NCBI RefSeq assembly: GCF_018129985.1
Contig: NZ_JAFCKT010000002.1
Location: 62,001 to 126,000 of the forward strand
Reading direction: 5' to 3'
Length of the DNA stretch: 64,000 bases
From: Bradyrhizobium sp. SZCCT0148
GTDB taxonomy: Bacteria > Pseudomonadota > Alphaproteobacteria > Rhizobiales > Xanthobacteraceae
Positions 11,368 to 21,431 of the stretch are shown piece by piece. The notes under the pieces were generated by a model. It saw only the letters and a list, made by a program, of their open reading frames with translations. It was not told the origin of the DNA and made no database searches. Both the position numbers and the translations under genes were made by a program. The stretch's first letter is position 1, and each line of letters starts with the position of its first letter.

Positions 11368-12315
11368 CTAGCTTTCGATTCCGGCGATGGCGCGGGCGAA
11401 GTCGCGCGCGGTGAACGGCGCGAGATCGTCGACACCCTCGCCGACGCCGATGAAGTGCACCGGCAGTTTGAATTTCTCCGCGAGCGCGACCAGAATGCCG
11501 CCGCGTGCGGTGCCGTCGAGTTTCGTCATCACGAGGCCGGTCACCCCCGCCGTGCGATGGAAGGCCTCGACCTGCGACAGCGCATTCTGGCCGACGGTCG
11601 CGTCCAGCACCAGCAGCACCGCATGCGGCGCAGTGTCATCCACCTTGCGGATCACACGCACCACCTTCTCGAGCTCGTTCATCAGCTCGGCCTTGTTCTG
11701 CAGGCGGCCGGCAGTGTCGATCAGCAGCACGTCGATGGCCTGCTCCTTCGCCGCGGTCAGCGCGTTGAAGGCGAGGCTCGCCGAATCCGAGCCCTGCGCG
11801 CCCGCGATGACCGGCGTCTTCGTCCGCTCGCCCCAGACCTTGAGCTGCTCGATGGCTGCTGCACGAAACGTGTCGCCGGCGGCGAGCATCACCTTGCGGC
11901 CTTCGGAGGCGAATTTCTGCGAGAGTTTTCCGATGGTGGTGGTCTTGCCGGAGCCGTTGACGCCGACCACGAGGATGACGAACGGCTTCTTGCCGGCATC
12001 GATCACGAGCGGCTTGGCCACCGCCGACAGCACCTTCTCGACCTCGGTGGCGACGACGTCCTTGACCTCGTCGGCCGAGATCGCCTTGTCGTAGCGGCCG
12101 GTGCCGACGGCTTCCGCGATCCGGACCGCGACTGATGTGCCGAGGTCGGCGCGCAGCAGCACGTCCTCGATGTCGTCGAGCATGGCGCGGTCGAGCTTGC
12201 GCTTGGTGACGAGGTCGGCGACTGCGGTCCCGAGCGAGGACGAGGTGCGCTTCAGCCCGTCGGACAGGCGGCGCCACCAGCTCAGCTTGGGGGGATCTGA
12301 CGTGGTATCGTTCAT
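11368..12315 (-). CDS. ftsY: signal recognition particle receptor FtsY
   Basis: A 315-residue SRP receptor GTPase. The N-terminal NG domain starts around residue 20; the G1 loop is GVNGSGKTTTIGKL, G3 is DTAGRLQ, G4 is TKLDGTARGG and the closing loop is GVGEGVDDL. The long acidic A domain of E. coli FtsY is absent, as is usual in alphaproteobacteria. It partners with Ffh, encoded at 19802, in cotranslational membrane targeting. Operon with yciB. Confidence 0.97.
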   Translation of the reverse strand: MNDTTSDPPKLSWWRRLSDGLKRTSSSLGTAVADLVTKRKLDRAMLDDIEDVLLRADLGTSVAVRIAEAVGTGRYDKAISADEVKDVVATEVEKVLSAVAKPLVIDAGKKPFVILVVGVNGSGKTTTIGKLSQKFASEGRKVMLAAGDTFRAAAIEQLKVWGERTKTPVIAGAQGSDSASLAFNALTAAKEQAIDVLLIDTAGRLQNKAELMNELEKVVRVIRKVDDTAPHAVLLVLDATVGQNALSQVEAFHRTAGVTGLVMTKLDGTARGGILVALAEKFKLPVHFIGVGEGVDDLAPFTARDFARAIAGIES

Positions 12316-12375
12316 GGTGGCGGTGTGTTAGCCGTTCCGGCTCCCAAACGAAAGTCTTGACCGAAAGTCCTGCGA

Positions 12376-13077
12376 TTGCTCGATGTTCCCCAATTGACCG
12401 CCGATGAAATCCTGGCCCGCGTGCTCCATCGCGACGGGCTGATGCTGATCATCGACAAGCCGGCCGGGCTTCCCGTGCATCGCGGCCCCAAGGGCGGCGC
12501 CAATCTGGAGGCCTCGTTCGACGCGCTCTGTTTCGGCCTGCCGCGGCCGCCGGTGCTGGCTCACCGCTTGGACAAGGACACCTCCGGCTGCCTCGTGCTT
12601 GGCCGCCATCGCAAGGCAACGGCCTCGCTCGGCCTCCTGTTCAAGCACGGCAAGATCGGCAAGACCTATTGGACCGTGGTCGAGGGCGGCCCTGCCGAGG
12701 ACGAGGGCACCATCGACATGCCACTGGGCCGGCTCAACGCCGAACGCGGCTGGTGGCAGAAGCCCGATCCCGAGGGACAGAAGGCGATCACCAATTGGAA
12801 AGTGATGGGCCGGGGCGACGGCTTCACCTGGCTCGCCATGGAACCGGTGACCGGGCGGACCCATCAATTGCGCGTGCATTCGTCGGCGACCGGCTGGCCG
12901 ATCTTCGGCGACAACATTTATGGCAACGGCCCGCGTTTCGGTGAGCCAAAGCTGCATCTGCATTCCCGCGAGATCGTGGTGCCGATCTCGCGGAACAAGG
13001 AGCCGGTCCGCGTCGTGGCGCCCGCCCCGCCGCATATGCACGAGAAACTGAGGGCTTGCGGGTGGAATGGGGAGTAA
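12376..13077 (+). CDS. RluA-family RNA pseudouridine synthase
   Basis: A 233-residue pseudouridine synthase with the catalytic-aspartate motif HRLDKDTSGCLV, the substrate strand DGLMLIIDKPAGLPVH and the C-terminal GRTHQLRVH. These identify the RluA/RluC/RluD family, but the target uridine (rRNA or tRNA) cannot be deduced. There is no S4 domain. No in-frame ATG precedes the conserved region, so the start is taken as the TTG at 12376. It diverges from ftsY. Confidence 0.92.
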   Translation: MLDVPQLTADEILARVLHRDGLMLIIDKPAGLPVHRGPKGGANLEASFDALCFGLPRPPVLAHRLDKDTSGCLVLGRHRKATASLGLLFKHGKIGKTYWTVVEGGPAEDEGTIDMPLGRLNAERGWWQKPDPEGQKAITNWKVMGRGDGFTWLAMEPVTGRTHQLRVHSSATGWPIFGDNIYGNGPRFGEPKLHLHSREIVVPISRNKEPVRVVAPAPPHMHEKLRACGWNGE

Positions 13078-13191
13078 CCGCGCCCGTGTTCGCCCGGAGA
13101 CTTGGTTTACGAAACGTTCAGTGCTCGTCCCTCATGATAGCGGTTGCTTAGAACAAGCTTCCGTCAATCTGCTCAGGACGAGCTGCGCGTC

Positions 13192-14301
13192 ATGTCCACG
13201 GCCGGGCTATCGATCATCGACGAAGTCGAATCCGCGATTCGGCTCGGCTCGGCGGAAAAGGGCCTGGAAACGGCCCGTCGCGTCACCGACCTGTTCCTTT
13301 CCTCCGCCGGCAGTTTTGACGATGAGCAAATCGCGCTGTTCGACGACGTGCTCGAGCGCCTGATCGGCACGATCGAGCTGCGGGCACTTGCCGACATGGA
13401 CGCACGCATTGCGCTCGCCGAGATCAGCGCGCAGCTGGCGCCGGTCGCGCAGGCGCCGCCCTCCGTGATCCGCCGCCTCGCCAGCAATGACGAGATCCGC
13501 ATCGCAGGTCCCGTGCTGCAGGAGTCCGCCCGCCTCGACGACGGCGAGTTGGTGAAGATCGCATCATCCAAAGGCGAGCCACATCTGCTCGCGATCGCCG
13601 GCCGCTGGTGGTTGAAGGAGATCGTCACCGACGCACTTCTGGCACGCCGCTTTCCCAGCGTCAGCCGCCGGCTCGCCGCAAATCCCGGCGCGCGCGTCTC
13701 CGGATACGGATTTGCAGCCATGGTCGGGCAGGCCGAGGCGGATCCCGAACTTGCCGTCAGCGTCGGCGTCCGCGTCGACCTGCCGTCGGAACTGCGCCGC
13801 CGGTTATTGCGCTCGGCCAGCGAGGCCGTACGCGCCCGCCTGCTGTCGCGCGCGCCGCCGCATCTGTTCGAGGAAATCCAGGGCGCGATCGCGGCCGTCA
13901 CCGTCGGTGTCGATCGCGAGATGTCCGCCGTCCGCGATTTCGAAGGCGCCAAACGCGCAATTGCAGTGCTCAAGGCGACCGGCCAACTCAACGAGACGGC
14001 GCTGCTGGGTTTTGCCAAGCAGCGGCGCTATGAGGAAACCGCCGCGGCGCTCGCCGCGCTGTCCGGATCGACCGTCGAGGTGATTCGCCCGCTGATGCAG
14101 AGCCTGCGCGAGGACGGCCTGCTGGTGCCGTGCAAGGCGGCGCAGCTCAGCTGGGAAACCACGTCCGCAGTGCTCGAATGCCGCTTTGCGACGGGTGCGA
14201 TGAAGCCGGCGGACCTTGCAAGAGCGCAGGGGAATTACGCCCGGATAGCGGCGGAGAATGCCAGGCGGACGCTGCGGTTCTGGCAGGTCAGGGCGTCGTA
14301 G
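13192..14301 (+). CDS. DUF2336 domain-containing protein
   Basis: A 369-residue, mostly helical protein of the DUF2336 family, which is widespread in alphaproteobacteria and of unknown function. The repeated short helical units with VRARLLSRAPPHL and the LAALSGSTVEVIRPLM block resemble HEAT-like repeats. The ATG at 13192 gives MSTAGLSIIDEVESAI, the usual start; an upstream TTG at 13144 is less likely. No signal peptide or membrane span is seen. Confidence 0.85.
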   Translation: MSTAGLSIIDEVESAIRLGSAEKGLETARRVTDLFLSSAGSFDDEQIALFDDVLERLIGTIELRALADMDARIALAEISAQLAPVAQAPPSVIRRLASNDEIRIAGPVLQESARLDDGELVKIASSKGEPHLLAIAGRWWLKEIVTDALLARRFPSVSRRLAANPGARVSGYGFAAMVGQAEADPELAVSVGVRVDLPSELRRRLLRSASEAVRARLLSRAPPHLFEEIQGAIAAVTVGVDREMSAVRDFEGAKRAIAVLKATGQLNETALLGFAKQRRYEETAAALAALSGSTVEVIRPLMQSLREDGLLVPCKAAQLSWETTSAVLECRFATGAMKPADLARAQGNYARIAAENARRTLRFWQVRAS

Positions 14302-14378
14302 CGCCGCGCTATTCGTCCAAGAAACACGGGGAAGCCGTAGCCTACGAGGTCGCCGGTCAAGCCGCGCGACGGCACCGA

Positions 14379-15632
14379 CTATGTGGTCAGCCGCTCGCCG
14401 TCACTGCCGGCGATCCGGAGCGGCACCACGCTTCCCACACGACCGCCCGCGATCGCCACCGGCAGATAATGCTCCGTGCGCCCCTGTCCATCATTCTCGA
14501 TCAGCACGTCACGCGTCGCGCCGATCTCGGCTTGGAGGCGCTTGCGCAGCGCCGCTTCGCCCGCCGCCCTCAGCCGCTTCGCGCGTTCCTTGATCGCACC
14601 GCCTGCGACCTGCGGCATCCGCGCGGCCGGCGTGCCGGGGCGGGGCGAATAGGGGAAGACGTGCAGGAAGGTCAGGTCGCATTGCTCGACCAGATCGAGC
14701 GAGCGTGAAAACATCTCCTCCGTCTCTGTCGGGAAGCCTGCAATGATGTCGGCGCCGAACGCGATATCGGGACGCAGGCGGCGGACCTGCTCGCAGAACG
14801 CGATCGCGTCCTGCCGCGAATGCCGGCGTTTCATGCGCTTCAGGATCATGTCGTCGCCGGACTGCAGCGACAGGTGCAGATGCGGCATCAGCCGCGCATC
14901 GCCGGCAATGACATCGAGCAGATCGGCATCCGCCTCGATCGAATCGATCGAGGAGATGCGCAGGCGCCTCAGCTCCGGCACGTGTCGCAGGATCTGCTTC
15001 GTCAGCATGCCGAGCTTCAGCGCGCCCGGCAGATCGGTGCCGTAGCTGGTGAGGTCGACGCCGGTCAGCACGATCTCGGCATGGCCGCGTTCGGCCAGCG
15101 TCCGCACCTGTTCGACCACCGCACCCATCGGCACCGAGCGCGAATTGCCGCGGCCGAACGGGATGATGCAGAAGGTGCAGCGATGGTCGCAGCCGTTCTG
15201 CACCTGCACGAACACGCGCGGCAGGCCACTCGCAAAACCGTCGATGAGATGCGGCGCCATCTCCCTGACAGCCATGATATCGCTGACGGCGATCTTCTCG
15301 CCGGCGTCGAGATCGAAAGCGCTGCGTGTCTCGCGCCACGCGGATGATCGCATCTTGTCGTCATTGCCGACGACGCGGTCGACTTCGCGCATCTCGGCAA
15401 ACATGCCGCTTTGCGTCTGCGCCGCGCAACCTGTCACGACGATGCGGGCCTCGGGCCGCTCGCGCTTCAATCTGCGGATCGATTGCCGCGCCTGCGCCAC
15501 CGCCTCGTTGGTGACGGCGCAGCTGTTGATGACGATGGTGTCCTCGAGCCCCGCAGCTTCCGCCTCGCGGCGGATCACCTCGGCCTCGAACGCATTGAGG
15601 CGGCAGCCGAAGGTGACGACGTCGACCGCCAT
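14379..15632 (-). CDS. mtaB: tRNA t6A37 methylthiotransferase MtaB
   Basis: A 417-residue radical-SAM enzyme that converts t6A37 to ms2t6A37 in tRNA. The N-terminal UPF0004 domain begins VTFGCRLNAFE and carries three conserved Cys (FGCRLN, NSCAVTNEA, VTGCAAQT). The radical-SAM cluster motif is CDHRCTFC, followed by IIPFGRGNSRS, and a TRAM-like end is present. The start codon overlaps the dapF stop (TGATG), so dapF-mtaB are translationally coupled. Confidence 0.95.
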   Translation of the reverse strand: MAVDVVTFGCRLNAFEAEVIRREAEAAGLEDTIVINSCAVTNEAVAQARQSIRRLKRERPEARIVVTGCAAQTQSGMFAEMREVDRVVGNDDKMRSSAWRETRSAFDLDAGEKIAVSDIMAVREMAPHLIDGFASGLPRVFVQVQNGCDHRCTFCIIPFGRGNSRSVPMGAVVEQVRTLAERGHAEIVLTGVDLTSYGTDLPGALKLGMLTKQILRHVPELRRLRISSIDSIEADADLLDVIAGDARLMPHLHLSLQSGDDMILKRMKRRHSRQDAIAFCEQVRRLRPDIAFGADIIAGFPTETEEMFSRSLDLVEQCDLTFLHVFPYSPRPGTPAARMPQVAGGAIKERAKRLRAAGEAALRKRLQAEIGATRDVLIENDGQGRTEHYLPVAIAGGRVGSVVPLRIAGSDGERLTT

Positions 15633-16507
15633 CAGACCGCCGGCGCGAACAGCGCCGGATCGAATCGGCTCTCATATTCGAAGGTCGCCGTGCCCGTCAT
15701 CAGCACGTGGTCGTCGCGCTCGCGCCATTCGATGCCGAGCTTGCCGCCGGGCAGCGTGATTTCGACATTGCGTTCGGCGCGCTTCAGCCGCGCGGCGGCA
15801 ACCGCAGTCGCGCAGGCCGCCGAACCGCAGGCTTTGGTCAGCCCGGCGCCGCGCTCCCAGGTGCGGATCGTGATGTGCTTGTCATCGACGATATGGGCGA
15901 GTGTGATGTTGGCGCGCTCGGGAAAGATCGGGTGGTTCTCGAGCAGGGGACCGAACCGCTCGAGATCATAGGCGTTGACGTCCTCGACCCAGAAGATCGC
16001 ATGCGGATTGCCCATGCTCACCACCGAGGGCGAATGCAGGATCGGATTGTCGATCGGCCCGATCTGCAATTCGATGTAGCGGGTGTCGCGAAACTCTTCC
16101 GCCAGCGGAATCTCCTGCCAGCCGAACTTCGGCGCACCCATGTCGACGGTGTAGAGATCCGGCGCCGGGCCCTGCCAGGCATTGAGCAAGCCGGCCGCGG
16201 TCTCGAACGTCGCAGAGGTCTGCCCGGTCTTCTCGAAGATGCGCCGCACCACACAGCGCATGCCGTTGCCGCAGGCGCCGGCCTCCGAGCCGTCATTGTT
16301 GTAGATACTGATGAAAGCCTCGGTGCCATCGAACCGCGGCCTCGACAGAACCATGAGCTGGTCGTAAGCCACGCCGCCATGTGCCGACGCCACCGCGCGG
16401 GCGTCGTCCGGCGTCACCTTCTCTGCGGAATCGCGCATGTCGACAACGACAATCTCGTTGCCGATGCCGTTCATCTTGGCAAATGCGTGGTTGGCCAGCG
16501 CGCTCAT
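15632..16507 (-). CDS. dapF: diaminopimelate epimerase
   Basis: A 291-residue cofactor-independent epimerase that turns LL- into meso-diaminopimelate for lysine and peptidoglycan. Both active-site cysteines are present: [12 protein letters not shown] and [15 protein letters not shown]. The N-terminal [15 protein letters not shown] is diagnostic. Normal length. First gene of the dapF-mtaB pair. Confidence 0.97.
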   Translation of the reverse strand: MSALANHAFAKMNGIGNEIVVVDMRDSAEKVTPDDARAVASAHGGVAYDQLMVLSRPRFDGTEAFISIYNNDGSEAGACGNGMRCVVRRIFEKTGQTSATFETAAGLLNAWQGPAPDLYTVDMGAPKFGWQEIPLAEEFRDTRYIELQIGPIDNPILHSPSVVSMGNPHAIFWVEDVNAYDLERFGPLLENHPIFPERANITLAHIVDDKHITIRTWERGAGLTKACGSAACATAVAAARLKRAERNVEITLPGGKLGIEWRERDDHVLMTGTATFEYESRFDPALFAPAV

Positions 16508-16742
16508 GAAAATTCCCGAATTTCGCCTGCCTTATATGGCGATCCTTGGCGGCTTGGCCAGTGATTTGCGGTCGGTGGTCGAGGTCCGCATGACGCATCT
16601 GTCATGAGACGTATTCCGCGCTCGCGTGTTACAACGGCGCAGCTCGCGGCGAACCGGGATGCGCAGACGGGCTCAAGCCGGATTAGGCCTTGGTGGGCAA
16701 GGTCTTGCCGATGAAGGGCCTTCGTTAAGGCCTTAGGGGAGA

Positions 16743-17522
16743 ATGAAAATGATCAGGTTTCGTCGTCTTGTTCTGGCCGCGCTGATCCCGGCCGCGGCCT
16801 TGTCGCTTGGTCTGCCCTCGGTTCTGGCGCAAACCCCCAGCCCGGCACCGGCCGCCTCGGCAAGTCCCTCGCCCGCCCCGTCGGCGTCTCCCGCCCCGGC
16901 CGCGAGCGCTTCGCCTGCCCCAGCGCCCGCACCCGCGCCGTCGCCTGCCGCCAGCGCGTCGCCGGCCCCGACAAGTTCGCCCTCGCCCGCAGCCAGTGCC
17001 TCACCCAGCCCGACGGCGCCGCCACCGGCTGCGGCCGCTACCCCTGCCCCGGTGCAGACCGCCGATCCGTTCGGCCTGGAGACCACGCTCGAGGCCAAGA
17101 AGGTCGTGATGGTCAAGGGCACTGCCAATTGGGACTCGGCCTTCGACACGCTGATCGATGCCTTCAAGGCGCTGAACACGCTGCTGGACAAGCAGGGCAT
17201 CAAGCCCGCCGGCAATGCGATGATCGTCTACACCTCGACCGACGACACCGGCTTCACCTTCCTTGCCGAGATCCCGGTTGAGCAGGATCCCAAGAACCTG
17301 TCCAAGGATATGAGCATCGGCAAGTCGCCGGAGGGCAAGGTGCTGAAATTCGTCCATCGCGGTTCCTACGACAACATGGACAACACCTACGAGGCGATCA
17401 CCAATCACCTCGACGACAAGAGGCTGGAAGCCAAGGACACCTTCATCGAGGAATACCTCACCGATCCCCTGAAGACGGCCGAGGACAAGCTCGTGATCAA
17501 CGTTTTCGTACCGCTGAAGTGA
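16743..17522 (+). CDS. secreted protein with Pro/Ala/Ser linker and GyrI-like domain
   Basis: A 259-residue protein. An export signal (residues 1-29, ending near VLAQ) precedes about 75 residues of low-complexity PAPAASASPSPAP-type linker. The rest is a globular domain with similarity in pattern to GyrI/AraC effector-binding domains (TTLEAKKVVMVKGTANW, FVHRGSYDNMDNTYEAI, ending KLVINVFVPLK). Such domains bind small molecules; the ligand is unknown. The SIMPL gene starts 5 bases after the stop, so the two likely form an operon of exported proteins. AGGGGAG precedes the start. Confidence 0.85.
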   Translation: MKMIRFRRLVLAALIPAAALSLGLPSVLAQTPSPAPAASASPSPAPSASPAPAASASPAPAPAPAPSPAASASPAPTSSPSPAASASPSPTAPPPAAAATPAPVQTADPFGLETTLEAKKVVMVKGTANWDSAFDTLIDAFKALNTLLDKQGIKPAGNAMIVYTSTDDTGFTFLAEIPVEQDPKNLSKDMSIGKSPEGKVLKFVHRGSYDNMDNTYEAITNHLDDKRLEAKDTFIEEYLTDPLKTAEDKLVINVFVPLK

Positions 17523-17527
17523 GACAG

Positions 17528-18241
17528 ATGCAGAAGCCCGCCGTACTTGTTGCCTCCCTTTTCACCGTTCTCGCCGCCACGCTGCCGGCAACGTCCGCCC
17601 TTGCCGACGACGTGGTCTCCGCCATTACGGTGAGCGGCGAAGCCAATATGTCCGCGGCGCCCGATCTCGCCCAGATCGACGCCGGCGTCGCCAGCGACGC
17701 CAAGACAGCGAAGGAAGCCTCCGATGCCAACAACGCCGCGATGGGCAAGGTGCTGCTGGCGCTGAAGGGCGCCGGCATTGCCGAGAAGGATTACCAGACC
17801 TCGCGGCTGTCGCTGCAGCCGCAATACGGCCAGAACAAATCCACCGGCGCTTCCCCAGTGGTGGGCTTCCGCGCCTCGAACCGCGTCACGGTAAAGATTC
17901 GCGACGTGACCAAGGTTGCCGGCATCATCGACACGCTGGTCGGCGCCGGCGCGAACGATATCGGCAACATCTCCTTCGAGGTGACGCAGGCCTCAAAGCT
18001 GCTCGACGATGCCCGTGAGCAGGCGATCGCCGACGCGCGTCGCAAGGCCGAGATCTACGCCAAGGCGACCGGCGTGACGCTCGGCGCTCCGCTGAGCGTG
18101 TCCGAAGGCGGCGCTCCGGTGCCGCTGTTCAAGGCGCGGATGGCGACGCCGCAAATGGCGCCAGCCGCAGTTGCGCCGGGCGAGGAAACGCTCTCGGTGA
18201 CGGTGAATGTGAGCTGGGCGATCAAGCCGAAAGATCAATAG
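17528..18241 (+). CDS. SIMPL (DUF541) domain periplasmic protein
   Basis: A 237-residue exported protein. A signal peptide (about residues 1-25, ending SALADD) precedes the SIMPL/DUF541 domain: ITVSGEANMSAAPDLAQIDAGV, then YQTSRLSLQPQY and VTVKIRDVTKVAGIIDTLVGAGAN, ending in VTVNVSWAIKP. Family members include BP26/OMP28 of Brucella and YggE, which form periplasmic oligomers linked to oxidative stress. ATG at 17528 is chosen; a GTG at 17519 overlapping the upstream stop is possible. Confidence 0.9.
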   Translation: MQKPAVLVASLFTVLAATLPATSALADDVVSAITVSGEANMSAAPDLAQIDAGVASDAKTAKEASDANNAAMGKVLLALKGAGIAEKDYQTSRLSLQPQYGQNKSTGASPVVGFRASNRVTVKIRDVTKVAGIIDTLVGAGANDIGNISFEVTQASKLLDDAREQAIADARRKAEIYAKATGVTLGAPLSVSEGGAPVPLFKARMATPQMAPAAVAPGEETLSVTVNVSWAIKPKDQ

Positions 18242-18243
18242 GT

Positions 18244-18395
18244 CTCGTGTCCCGGACGCGCGGCAGCGTGTAACACTGCTGCGCAGAGCCGGGATCCGGC
18301 CGGCAATACGATACGCTACGGCGACATGGGCCCGGCTCTGCAGCGCACCGTCGCACCGGACGATGCTTTGCATCGCCGGGGAGACGCTGCGTGCG
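18244..18395. repeat. class B palindromic intergenic repeat, copy 2
   Basis: GTGTCCCGGACGCG...CTGCGCAGAGCCGGG, then an inverted partner GGGCCCGGCTCTGCAGCGC...CACCGGACG. It fills the gap between the convergent SIMPL and metallo-hydrolase genes. Confidence 0.7.
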
Positions 18396-18422
18396 GGGCA
18401 AGAGCGGTGTGAGCGGAGAGAG

Positions 18423-19487
18423 CTAAATCTCCACGACCTGCCCGGGCTTCATCGCCACGAACCGCTCCTGCGAAATCTCCGCCGCGTCGAGCGCTTCCAT
18501 CAGTGCCTTGGCCGGCGCGTCGATCGCTTCGTCGGTGAGCTGGAACGTGCCGTGATGATGCCCGAGCGCAGCCTCGGCGCCGCAATCGGCCAGCGCCTTC
18601 ACTGCGTCTGCCGGGTTCATGTGCTGGTCGCGCATGAACCAGCGTGGCTCGTAGGCGCCGATTGGAAGGATCGCCAGCCGCAGCTTGCCGTGCCGTTCGG
18701 CGACGCGGCGGAAATGCCGGCCGTCGCCGTAGCCGGAATCGCAGACGACGTAGATTTTGCCCGCAGGGGTCTCCAGCACGAAGCTCGCCCACAGCGCCTT
18801 GTTGCGATCGAACACGCCGCGTGCGGTCCAATGCCGGGTCGGCACCAGATGCACCGCGATGCCGCCGCCGAGCTCGACGCGGTCGTGCCAGTCGAACGCT
18901 TCCGCCTTGATCGTGGAATCCCAGCTGCGCATCGTCACGTCGTTGCCGAGCGGGGTCACCACGCGCGGGGCAAAGTTCTTGGTGAGCCGCGACAGCGTCG
19001 CGATGTCGAGATGATCGTAATGGCCGTGCGAGACCAGCACGACGTCGATCTGCGGCAGTTTCTCGAAAGCGATGCCGGGATCATTGTGCCGCTTCGGCCC
19101 GGCAAAGCTGACCGGCGAAACCCGCTCCGACCAGACGGGGTCGACCAGGATGTTGAGCCCGCCGGTCTGGATCAGCCAGCTGGCATGGCCGACGAAAGAC
19201 AGCCGCACCTTGGCGCCATCGACACGGGCGGGTGGGGTGTCGGCATGCGGGCTGGGCGCCCAGTCGGGCCATTTCGCCCGCTGCCGCTTGCCGCCGAACT
19301 GCCAGCGCAGCACCTCGCGGAGCGATTTCGGCGGCGCACCGTCCGGATCGAAGAAGGTCAGGCCGTCGAAATGGTCGGAGACCGGGCCGTCATAGGTTTT
19401 CATGCGGGACATCCAGAGGGAGGGGATACCGGCCAGCGCGCCAGCCCCGGCAAGCAGTCCGAAAACGCGACGGCGGGTGACCGGCAC
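18423..19487 (-). CDS. MBL-fold metallo-hydrolase (UlaG/NAPE-PLD-like)
   Basis: A 354-residue metallo-beta-lactamase-fold hydrolase. The N-terminus TRRRVFGLLAGAGALAG looks like a twin-arginine signal or anchor. The metal site is SHGHYDHLD, with further ligands likely in PTRHWTARG, VCDSGYGDG and ALGHHHGTF. The layout resembles the UlaG/NAPE-phospholipase D branch, whose members cleave lactones or phosphodiesters; the substrate here is unknown. It stands alone and diverges from the ffh operon. Confidence 0.9.
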   Translation of the reverse strand: MPVTRRRVFGLLAGAGALAGIPSLWMSRMKTYDGPVSDHFDGLTFFDPDGAPPKSLREVLRWQFGGKRQRAKWPDWAPSPHADTPPARVDGAKVRLSFVGHASWLIQTGGLNILVDPVWSERVSPVSFAGPKRHNDPGIAFEKLPQIDVVLVSHGHYDHLDIATLSRLTKNFAPRVVTPLGNDVTMRSWDSTIKAEAFDWHDRVELGGGIAVHLVPTRHWTARGVFDRNKALWASFVLETPAGKIYVVCDSGYGDGRHFRRVAERHGKLRLAILPIGAYEPRWFMRDQHMNPADAVKALADCGAEAALGHHHGTFQLTDEAIDAPAKALMEALDAAEISQERFVAMKPGQVVEI

Positions 19488-19626
19488 AGGCGGGCTTCAG
19501 GGCTGGCGGGAAAGGTAAGTCATCACCTCTTATATGGGAGGAGCCACCAGAAAAAGAACCGCCGGCAAAAGAGTCCTCTTTTCAAGACCTTACCTTGGCA
19601 CGGCCGCTCCGGCACCCTAACTTTCC

Positions 19627-19655
19627 TTGACTTTTGGCCGGGAGCGGCGTTTAAC
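19627..19655 (+). promoter_or_regulatory. candidate housekeeping promoter of the ffh operon
   Basis: TTGACT (19627-19632), a 17-base spacer, then TTTAAC (19650-19655), about 147 bp before the ffh start. The rest of the 314-bp gap 19488-19801 shows no gene; it contains short CT-rich and purine-rich stretches. Confidence 0.55.
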
Positions 19656-19801
19656 CCCGCCACTTTCTCGGAAAGGCTTTCTTTTCGACCCGCCGACTGG
19701 CCCTGGAGGCCGGAGGTCAACGCCCGACAGCGCGATGCGCCCTCGGGCGTAAAGGTGTTTGGAAGATCGCCATTCTGGCGAGCAGGACAAGGACGATTTC
19801 A

Positions 19802-21346
19802 TTGTTCGACAATCTGTCGGAACGGCTTGGTGGCATTCTCGATCGTCTGACGGGGCGCGGTGCGCTGACCGAAAAGGACGTCGACGCCGCGATGCGCGAA
19901 GTGCGCCGCGCGCTGCTGGAAGCCGACGTCGCGCTCGAAGTGGTCCGCAGCTTCACCGAGCGCGTCCGCGAGCAGGCGATCGGCGCCACCGTCGTCAAGT
20001 CGGTGACCCCCGGCCAGATGGTGGTCAAGATCGTCCATGACGAGCTGATCAACACGCTCGGCGCCGAGAGCCAGACCATCGACGTCAATTCCGTGCCCCC
20101 GGTGCCGATCATGATGGTCGGCCTGCAAGGCTCGGGCAAGACGACCACCACGGCGAAGCTCGCGCGCCGTCTGGTCCAGCGCGACAAGCGCAAGGTGCTG
20201 ATGGCCTCGCTGGACGTCTACCGTCCGGCGGCGATGGAGCAACTCGCCGTGCTCGGTCGCGACCTCGACATTCCGACGCTTCCGATCGTCGCGGGACAGC
20301 AGCCGCCGCAGATCGCCAAGCGCGCGATGGAAGCCGGCAAGCTCGGCGGTTACGACGTCGTGCTGCTCGACACCGCCGGCCGCACCACGCTCGACGAAGA
20401 CATGATGGCGGAGGCGGCCGCGATCAAAGCGGCGGCGAACCCGCATGAAGTGCTGCTGGTTGCGGACTCGCTCACCGGTCAGGACGCCGTGAACCTCGCG
20501 CGCGCCTTCGACCAGCGCGTCGGTCTCACCGGCATCGTGCTGACCCGTGTCGACGGCGACGGCCGCGGCGGTGCTGCGCTGTCGATGCGCGCGGTCACCG
20601 GCAAGCCGATCAAGCTGATCGGCACCGGTGAAAAGACGGACGCCCTGGAAGATTTCCATCCCGACCGTATCGCCGGCCGCATCCTCGGCATGGGCGACGT
20701 GGTCTCGCTGGTCGAGCGCGCCGCCGCCAACATCGACGCCGAGAAGGCCGCCCGCACCGCCGAGCGCATGCGCAAGGGTCAGTTCGACCTCAACGACATG
20801 CGCGAGCAACTGCTGCAGATGGCCAGCATGGGCGGCATCAGCGGGCTGATGGGCATGATGCCCGGCATCTCCAAGATGAAGAACCAGATCGCCGCCGCCG
20901 GCATCGACGACAAGATTCTGAAGCGCCAGGTCGCGGTGATCGATTCCATGACGCGCGACGAGCGCCGTCATCCCGATCTGCTCAAGGCGAGCCGCAAGAA
21001 GCGCATCGCCGCAGGCAGCGGCCAGAGCGTCGAGCAGGTCAACAAGCTGCTCAAGATGCACCGGAACATGGCCGACGTGATGAAGGCGATGGGCTCGGGA
21101 AAGCGCGGCCCGCTCGCCGGCATCGCACAGGCCATGGGCTTTGGCGGCGGCATGAAGCCGCCCTCGCCGGAAGAGATGAAAGCGCTGCAGGAGAAGATGC
21201 AGAGCGGCGGCGGTGGCCTGCCGAATCTGCCGAAGGATTTGCCGGCCGGCCTACGCCAGGGGCTGCCGAACGTTCCGGGGCTCACCGGGCTGAGCGGCAA
21301 GCCGATGCTGCCGGGCCTCGGCGGTTTCCCGGGCAAGAAGAAATGA
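19802..21346 (+). CDS. ffh: signal recognition particle GTPase Ffh
   Basis: A 514-residue SRP54 homologue that binds signal peptides and SRP RNA. The N domain is followed by the G domain with GLQGSGKTTTTAKL, DTAGRTTLDEDMM and TRVDGDGRGG. The methionine-rich M domain spans about residues 325-460 (GMMPGISKMKNQI and MHRNMADVMKAMG). The C-terminus is a Gly/Pro-rich tail (GLPNLPKDLPAGL). The start is a TTG at 19802, preceded by AGGACGA; no ATG gives the conserved MFDNLSERLGG start. First gene of the operon. Confidence 0.97.
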   Translation: MFDNLSERLGGILDRLTGRGALTEKDVDAAMREVRRALLEADVALEVVRSFTERVREQAIGATVVKSVTPGQMVVKIVHDELINTLGAESQTIDVNSVPPVPIMMVGLQGSGKTTTTAKLARRLVQRDKRKVLMASLDVYRPAAMEQLAVLGRDLDIPTLPIVAGQQPPQIAKRAMEAGKLGGYDVVLLDTAGRTTLDEDMMAEAAAIKAAANPHEVLLVADSLTGQDAVNLARAFDQRVGLTGIVLTRVDGDGRGGAALSMRAVTGKPIKLIGTGEKTDALEDFHPDRIAGRILGMGDVVSLVERAAANIDAEKAARTAERMRKGQFDLNDMREQLLQMASMGGISGLMGMMPGISKMKNQIAAAGIDDKILKRQVAVIDSMTRDERRHPDLLKASRKKRIAAGSGQSVEQVNKLLKMHRNMADVMKAMGSGKRGPLAGIAQAMGFGGGMKPPSPEEMKALQEKMQSGGGGLPNLPKDLPAGLRQGLPNVPGLTGLSGKPMLPGLGGFPGKKK

Positions 21347-21431
21347 GGAATTCGTCGCACGGGTCGCAAGTGCCCCGCGCGCCGCGAAAATACCAATCAA
21401 CCGAACAAAACGTACTTTGAAGGAGAACTGA